A DNA stretch of 64,000 bases from the NCBI GenBank assembly GCA_030268105.1, contig BSDZ01000019.1, positions 1,590,001 to 1,654,000 of the forward strand, in the 5' to 3' direction. This stretch comes from Volvox africanus (taxonomy: Eukaryota; Chlorophyta; Chlorophyceae; Chlamydomonadales; Volvocaceae). Both the position numbers and the translations under genes were made by a program. The notes beneath the pieces were generated by a model. The model was not told the DNA's origin and did no database searches. It saw only the letters and a program-made list of their open reading frames with translations. Shown here piece after piece: positions 61,901-64,000 of this stretch (position 1 is its first letter; each line of letters opens with the position of its first letter).

Positions 61901-64000
61901 GCTGGACTCCAGCTACCTGTGAATAGCATGTTCCTGTAGGCATGTTGTTCGTAGGTAGCTGAGCTAATGATAATAAACATCAAATCATGTGCATTGTCCC
62001 TGCATACTTTCACAGGGCAGCAAGCATGGTGTCTAGGACCCATGGATTGGTGTCACGTCCTGTGTGACTGTGTGACCTGATGATAGCCACATATGCAAAG
62101 CTTGCATGATGACATGGTGCAGCATGTGTATTCCCACAAATCATGGTTAGACGGCCTTAAGGTAAGTATGTGACACTTGTGTAAGTATGTGTTATATCAT
62201 GACATACGCTATTGTGCTGCAGGCACATCACCGCTGCCACCTTCGCCGCCCCCTCGCCCTCCTCGGCCAAGTCCTCCTCCTCTACCGCCATCACCCCCAC
62301 CGATTCCACCAAGTCCAGCGCCTCCGGCACCCAGGCCCCCGCGTCCATCCACAGTCGGTGAGCCTTACTATGATCAGTGGCACTTGTTCCTGCTCACGCA
62401 TGCATCCGTTTTGTTTACAAAGAACTGCAATGCTTCATAGCTCATCCCTGAATCCAGTATCGCAAACTTGTTTTCTACTGATGGCCGACATGTATACATT
62501 TGATCATGAACACGCACTGGCTTGCAATCGAATGGGAACAAGGTTGCAATTATGACGACTGCTGGCTGCACTCATCAAGGCAATCCTTTATTTGCTAATC
62601 GCCTACTGTGCGTGAGCGTAGTTTCTTGTTACAAATAAAGGCTGTACGTATGCATAGCCACGCATGGACGTTTTCAGATATGTAGAGGGATGAGGAATGG
62701 AGGTATCAACGGGCCTCACATGGGGTGAAGCACCTGGCTGCTGTGGATATCGTGTAACGTATATGTACCTAACTATCCCGAGCAGGGGGCCATATGGGTA
62801 CCTGACTAGCATCATGCTGTATCTAGATGGGGCTAATGGGGGCGTCCTTGGTATCCAGCTAGATGCATGCGGCTGCTACATACCCATGGGTAGCCGAATA
62901 CAGCTAAGGAGGTCGACCTTCTCCTAACCCCCTAAACCCTTAACCCTTGACCCTCCCTACAACCCTAAGCCATCCCGCACAGCTGCTCGTTAATGCTATT
63001 AACAACGTTCGCCTGCGTGTTGTGTTGTTTGTCCGTAGGCAACCTGGCCTTGGGCAAGGTGGCTTACGTATCAAGTCCATCAAATACATATTCGGCCAGT
63101 TATGCAGTCGATGGTAACCTGTTGACGTCGTCTTATTCTGGCGGATATGATGACCCCGCCAAATGGTTATCAGTGGACCTGGGCGGGGTGTGGGACATCA
63201 GCCGTATCCTGGTCTGGCCCTACCAGTACTGCTGCTGGTACTACAATGAGAACATAGAAGTTCGTGTTGGCTTGCGGAACATCAGCTCAGCAGACGACAC
63301 ATACGCCATTGGGGACAACCAGCTGGTGTGGAAGCAGAACGGGAGCACTCCTGGCAACCCAGACGCTCCAACAGACCCATTCGTGATCAATCTGCAGCCT
63401 GCAGTCAAGGGCCGCTGGGTCACAGTGCAGAACTTCTATGCTTACCAGTGTAAGTGTGCGTGGGAGTAGTGTAGGATCATTTGAGATCGTCACATCTCAA
63501 ATGAAAGACCTGTATCTTAGCTTCATGCCCCTATTTGTTTGAATGTATGTGCCTGCTGCTGGTATTTATATATGTATGCTACATATAAAATATAAAGCAC
63601 CAAAGAGAGTGTTATCTATCATATTGACGACGGATCCGCACTGAATATCCAAAAACAAATAATACAGGTGGACGGTTTATTTCAGGATATGATGAAGAAC
63701 ATACATAGAACATACCTCCGCTGCAGACCAACGGTGCAGATAGACCAACGGTGCAGATATACCAACGGCGTACATGCAGTGCATCGACTGCTGGTTCATT
63801 GCTTGCCAAATATATATTCAAGCTGCATTCATAATGAATGAACGGATCTGATACAACAAATGAAGGTTTTTCATCTGTCATTACATACTTCTTATGTATG
63901 CCGTTTTAGCAACCTACATCCATATATTATTTGAAAACACACACACACATATACATATACATATACATATTCATATATGTATATGTATATGCATGCATGG
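23836..64000 (+). CDS. Giant modular protein of tandem F5/8 type C (discoidin-like) domains and polyproline linkers, partial at both ends
   Basis: Each 2.7-kb unit supplies a 411-bp exon and a 45-bp exon that together encode one F5/8 type C domain, and a 135-bp exon encoding a linker (SPLPPSPPPRPPRPSPPP and so on). Every intron is phase 1 and starts GTAAGT, GTGAGT or GTGAGC, so the exons chain indefinitely in frame, 197 residues per unit. Domain landmarks in unit numbering are NLALGK at 2-7, YAVDGN at 22-27, WLSVDLGG at 43-50, ISRILVWPY at 54-62, an adjacent Cys pair at 65-66, RWVTVQNF at 126-133 and LYIAEVEVYG at 141-150. N-glycosylation sequons lie at 81, 101 and 151; the last is created across the 45/135-bp exon junction. 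F5/8C domains usually bind carbohydrate or lipid, and Pro/Ser linkers are typical of algal cell-wall glycoproteins, so a secreted matrix lectin is the likely role (inference). The window shows 15 first exons, 14 second exons and 14 complete linkers plus a truncated first one. The start, signal peptide and end lie outside the array. Confidence 0.75.
24452..24499 (+). repeat. Degenerate telomere-like CCCTAAA tract in intron 3 (first of 15 copies)
   Basis: CCCCCTAAACCCTTAACCC is followed by CTTGACCCTCCC and CAACCCTAAG. This resembles degenerate CCCTAAA telomere repeats and also forms a pyrimidine-rich region 69-116 bases before the domain exon. The same block recurs at that offset before every 411-bp exon in the array. 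Confidence 0.7.
25006..25033 (+). repeat. Perfect 11-bp hairpin just inside intron 1 (first of 15 copies)
   Basis: TCATTTGAGAT at 25006-25016 pairs with ATCTCAAATGA at 25023-25033 across the 6-base loop CGTCAC. It lies 28-55 bases after the end of the 411-bp exon and is unchanged at the same offset in the other copies. Confidence 0.85.
25465..25536 (+). repeat. Palindromic CATATA/TATATG microsatellite in intron 1 (first of 15 copies)
   Basis: A CA run is followed by (CATATA)n and then its complement (TATATG)n. Arms 25483-25499 and 25504-25520 are a perfect 17-bp inverted repeat around TCAT. Copy number differs between units: 18 bp longer in unit 2, 6 bp in units 5-8 and 30 bp in unit 11. This is a main cause of unit length variation. 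Confidence 0.9.
27323..30053 (+). repeat. Array unit 2 (2731 bp)
   Basis: Exons are 27323-27733, 28484-28528 and 29238-29372. It has Gln at domain position 120, the microsatellite expanded by 18 bp, the 33-bp minisatellite expansion (about 28701-28772) present, the short form of intron 2, and GGAAAG before the linker exon. Confidence 0.97.
30054..32766 (+). repeat. Array unit 3 (2713 bp)
   Basis: Exons are 30054-30464, 31197-31241 and 31951-32085. It has Arg at position 120, the base-length microsatellite, the short intron 2 and GGAAAG before the linker. It has the same length and variant set as unit 4. Confidence 0.97.
32767..35479 (+). repeat. Array unit 4 (2713 bp)
   Basis: Exons are 32767-33177, 33910-33954 and 34664-34798. 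It matches unit 3 in all length markers and in Arg120, plus a private base change (TATATG for TATGTG near 34629). Confidence 0.97.
35480..38273 (+). repeat. Array unit 5 (2794 bp)
   Basis: Exons are 35480-35890, 36629-36673 and 37458-37592. It has Arg120, the +6 microsatellite, the long intron 2 with AATAATAATA before it, GGTAAG before the linker, and CAAATATAGG in intron 3. The last three markers reappear together only in units 9 and 10. Confidence 0.97.
38274..40992 (+). repeat. Array unit 6 (2719 bp)
   Basis: Exons are 38274-38684, 39423-39467 and 40177-40311. It has Gln120, the +6 microsatellite, the short intron 2, GGTAAG before the linker and CAAATAAAGG in intron 3. Confidence 0.97.
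40993..43711 (+). repeat. Array unit 7 (2719 bp)
   Basis: Exons are 40993-41403, 42142-42186 and 42896-43030. It has Gln120, the +6 microsatellite, and an intron-1 change (TTTTAGAAACC for TTTTAGCAACC near 41863) shared only with unit 8. It has a private change CGCAACCTTG near 43139 in intron 3. Confidence 0.97.
43712..46430 (+). repeat. Array unit 8 (2719 bp)
   Basis: Exons are 43712-44122, 44861-44905 and 45615-45749. It shares the TTTTAGAAACC variant, length and all other markers with unit 7, so the two are probably a very recent single-unit duplication. Confidence 0.97.
46431..49218 (+). repeat. Array unit 9 (2788 bp)
   Basis: Exons are 46431-46841, 47574-47618 and 48403-48537. It has Gln120, the base-length microsatellite, the long intron 2 with AATAATAATA, GGTAAG and CAAATATAGG. 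It is indistinguishable from unit 10 at every marker I compared. Confidence 0.97.
49219..52006 (+). repeat. Array unit 10 (2788 bp)
   Basis: Exons are 49219-49629, 50362-50406 and 51191-51325. It carries the same marker set as unit 9. Confidence 0.97.
52007..54749 (+). repeat. Array unit 11 (2743 bp)
   Basis: Exons are 52007-52417, 53180-53224 and 53934-54068. It has Gln120 and the longest microsatellite (+30 bp, all on the CATATA arm). It has the short intron 2, GGAAAG before the linker as in units 1-4, and a private TATAGCATGAC (TATATCATGAC elsewhere) near 53907. Confidence 0.97.
54750..57462 (+). repeat. Array unit 12 (2713 bp)
   Basis: Exons are 54750-55160, 55893-55937 and 56647-56781. 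It has Arg120, the base-length microsatellite and the short intron 2, but GGTAAG before the linker. This combination separates it from units 3 and 4. Confidence 0.97.
57463..60250 (+). repeat. Array unit 13 (2788 bp)
   Basis: Exons are 57463-57873, 58606-58650 and 59435-59569. It has Arg120, the long intron 2 with AATGATAATA as in unit 1, GGTAAG before the linker and CAAATAAAGG in intron 3. Confidence 0.97.
60251..63038 (+). repeat. Array unit 14 (2788 bp)
   Basis: Exons are 60251-60661, 61394-61438 and 62223-62357. It is the same as unit 13 except Gln at position 120. Confidence 0.97.
63039..64000 (+). repeat. Array unit 15, cut by the window edge
   Basis: The 411-bp exon is complete at 63039-63449 (Gln120). 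The window ends inside intron 1, in the CATATA microsatellite. The array shows no sign of ending here, so its true copy number is unknown. Confidence 0.97.

Noticed and set aside
23840..64000. CRISPR array or rDNA-type repeat
   Set aside because: The repeat period is 2.7 kb with spliceable protein-coding exons, no short repeat-spacer structure, and no rRNA-like sequence.
23840..64000. Array as a pure assembly artefact
   Set aside because: Units differ by linked, reassorting variants and by four distinct length changes, which copying of one read-through error would not produce. The exact copy number still needs raw-read support.

Overview
The window looks like nuclear DNA from a green alga, most likely a volvocine (Chlamydomonas/Volvox group) or close chlorophycean relative. 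Supporting signs are: intron-rich genes with canonical GT/AG junctions; an octotricopeptide-type (OPR) protein with a C-terminal RAP domain, a family expanded in Chlorophyceae; long Gly/Ser/Ala insertions inside coding regions; and serine-punctuated polyproline blocks of the kind found in algal hydroxyproline-rich extracellular-matrix proteins. Nothing suggests operons or bacterial organisation. The species is not identified.

Layout. Positions 1-2000 hold a probable exon running off the left edge (minus strand, 1-195) and three weaker coding-like minus-strand stretches. Positions 2983-8475 (minus) hold a six-exon OPR-RAP gene of about 1,300 residues, probably an organellar RNA-binding factor; its introns can be placed exactly because all phases agree. 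Positions 11120-13660 (minus) hold an 846-residue Ser/Gly/Ala-rich protein that I do not recognise. From 13.7 to 22.1 kb I see no convincing gene: only simple repeats, two strong GC-rich inverted repeats, a diverged dispersed repeat and possible decayed coding fragments.

The right 40 kb (23840-64000, continuing past the edge) is a head-to-tail array of nearly identical 2.71-2.79 kb units: 14 complete and a 15th partial, preceded by a truncated leading piece. Each unit carries three exons of 411, 45 and 135 bp. All three are multiples of three, and all are bounded by phase-1 introns with good splice sites. The 411+45 bp pair encodes one F5/8 type C (discoidin-like) domain; the 135 bp exon encodes a polyproline linker. 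Spliced in order, each unit adds exactly 197 residues in frame, so the array reads as one giant modular gene (at least 15 domain starts, about 2,900 residues in this window). The simplest interpretation is a recently amplified, still homogenising extracellular lectin/HRGP-like protein. A competing reading is that every unit is its own small gene, because the ATG 46 bp before each domain exon opens a signal-peptide-like sequence in the same frame. Both are set out below.

The units are mosaics of a few linked variants (a 75-bp indel, a hexamer microsatellite, a 33-bp expansion, an Arg/Gln codon and single-base changes). This indicates unequal exchange and gene conversion. The left boundary cuts through a linker exon but keeps a usable acceptor in the correct phase.
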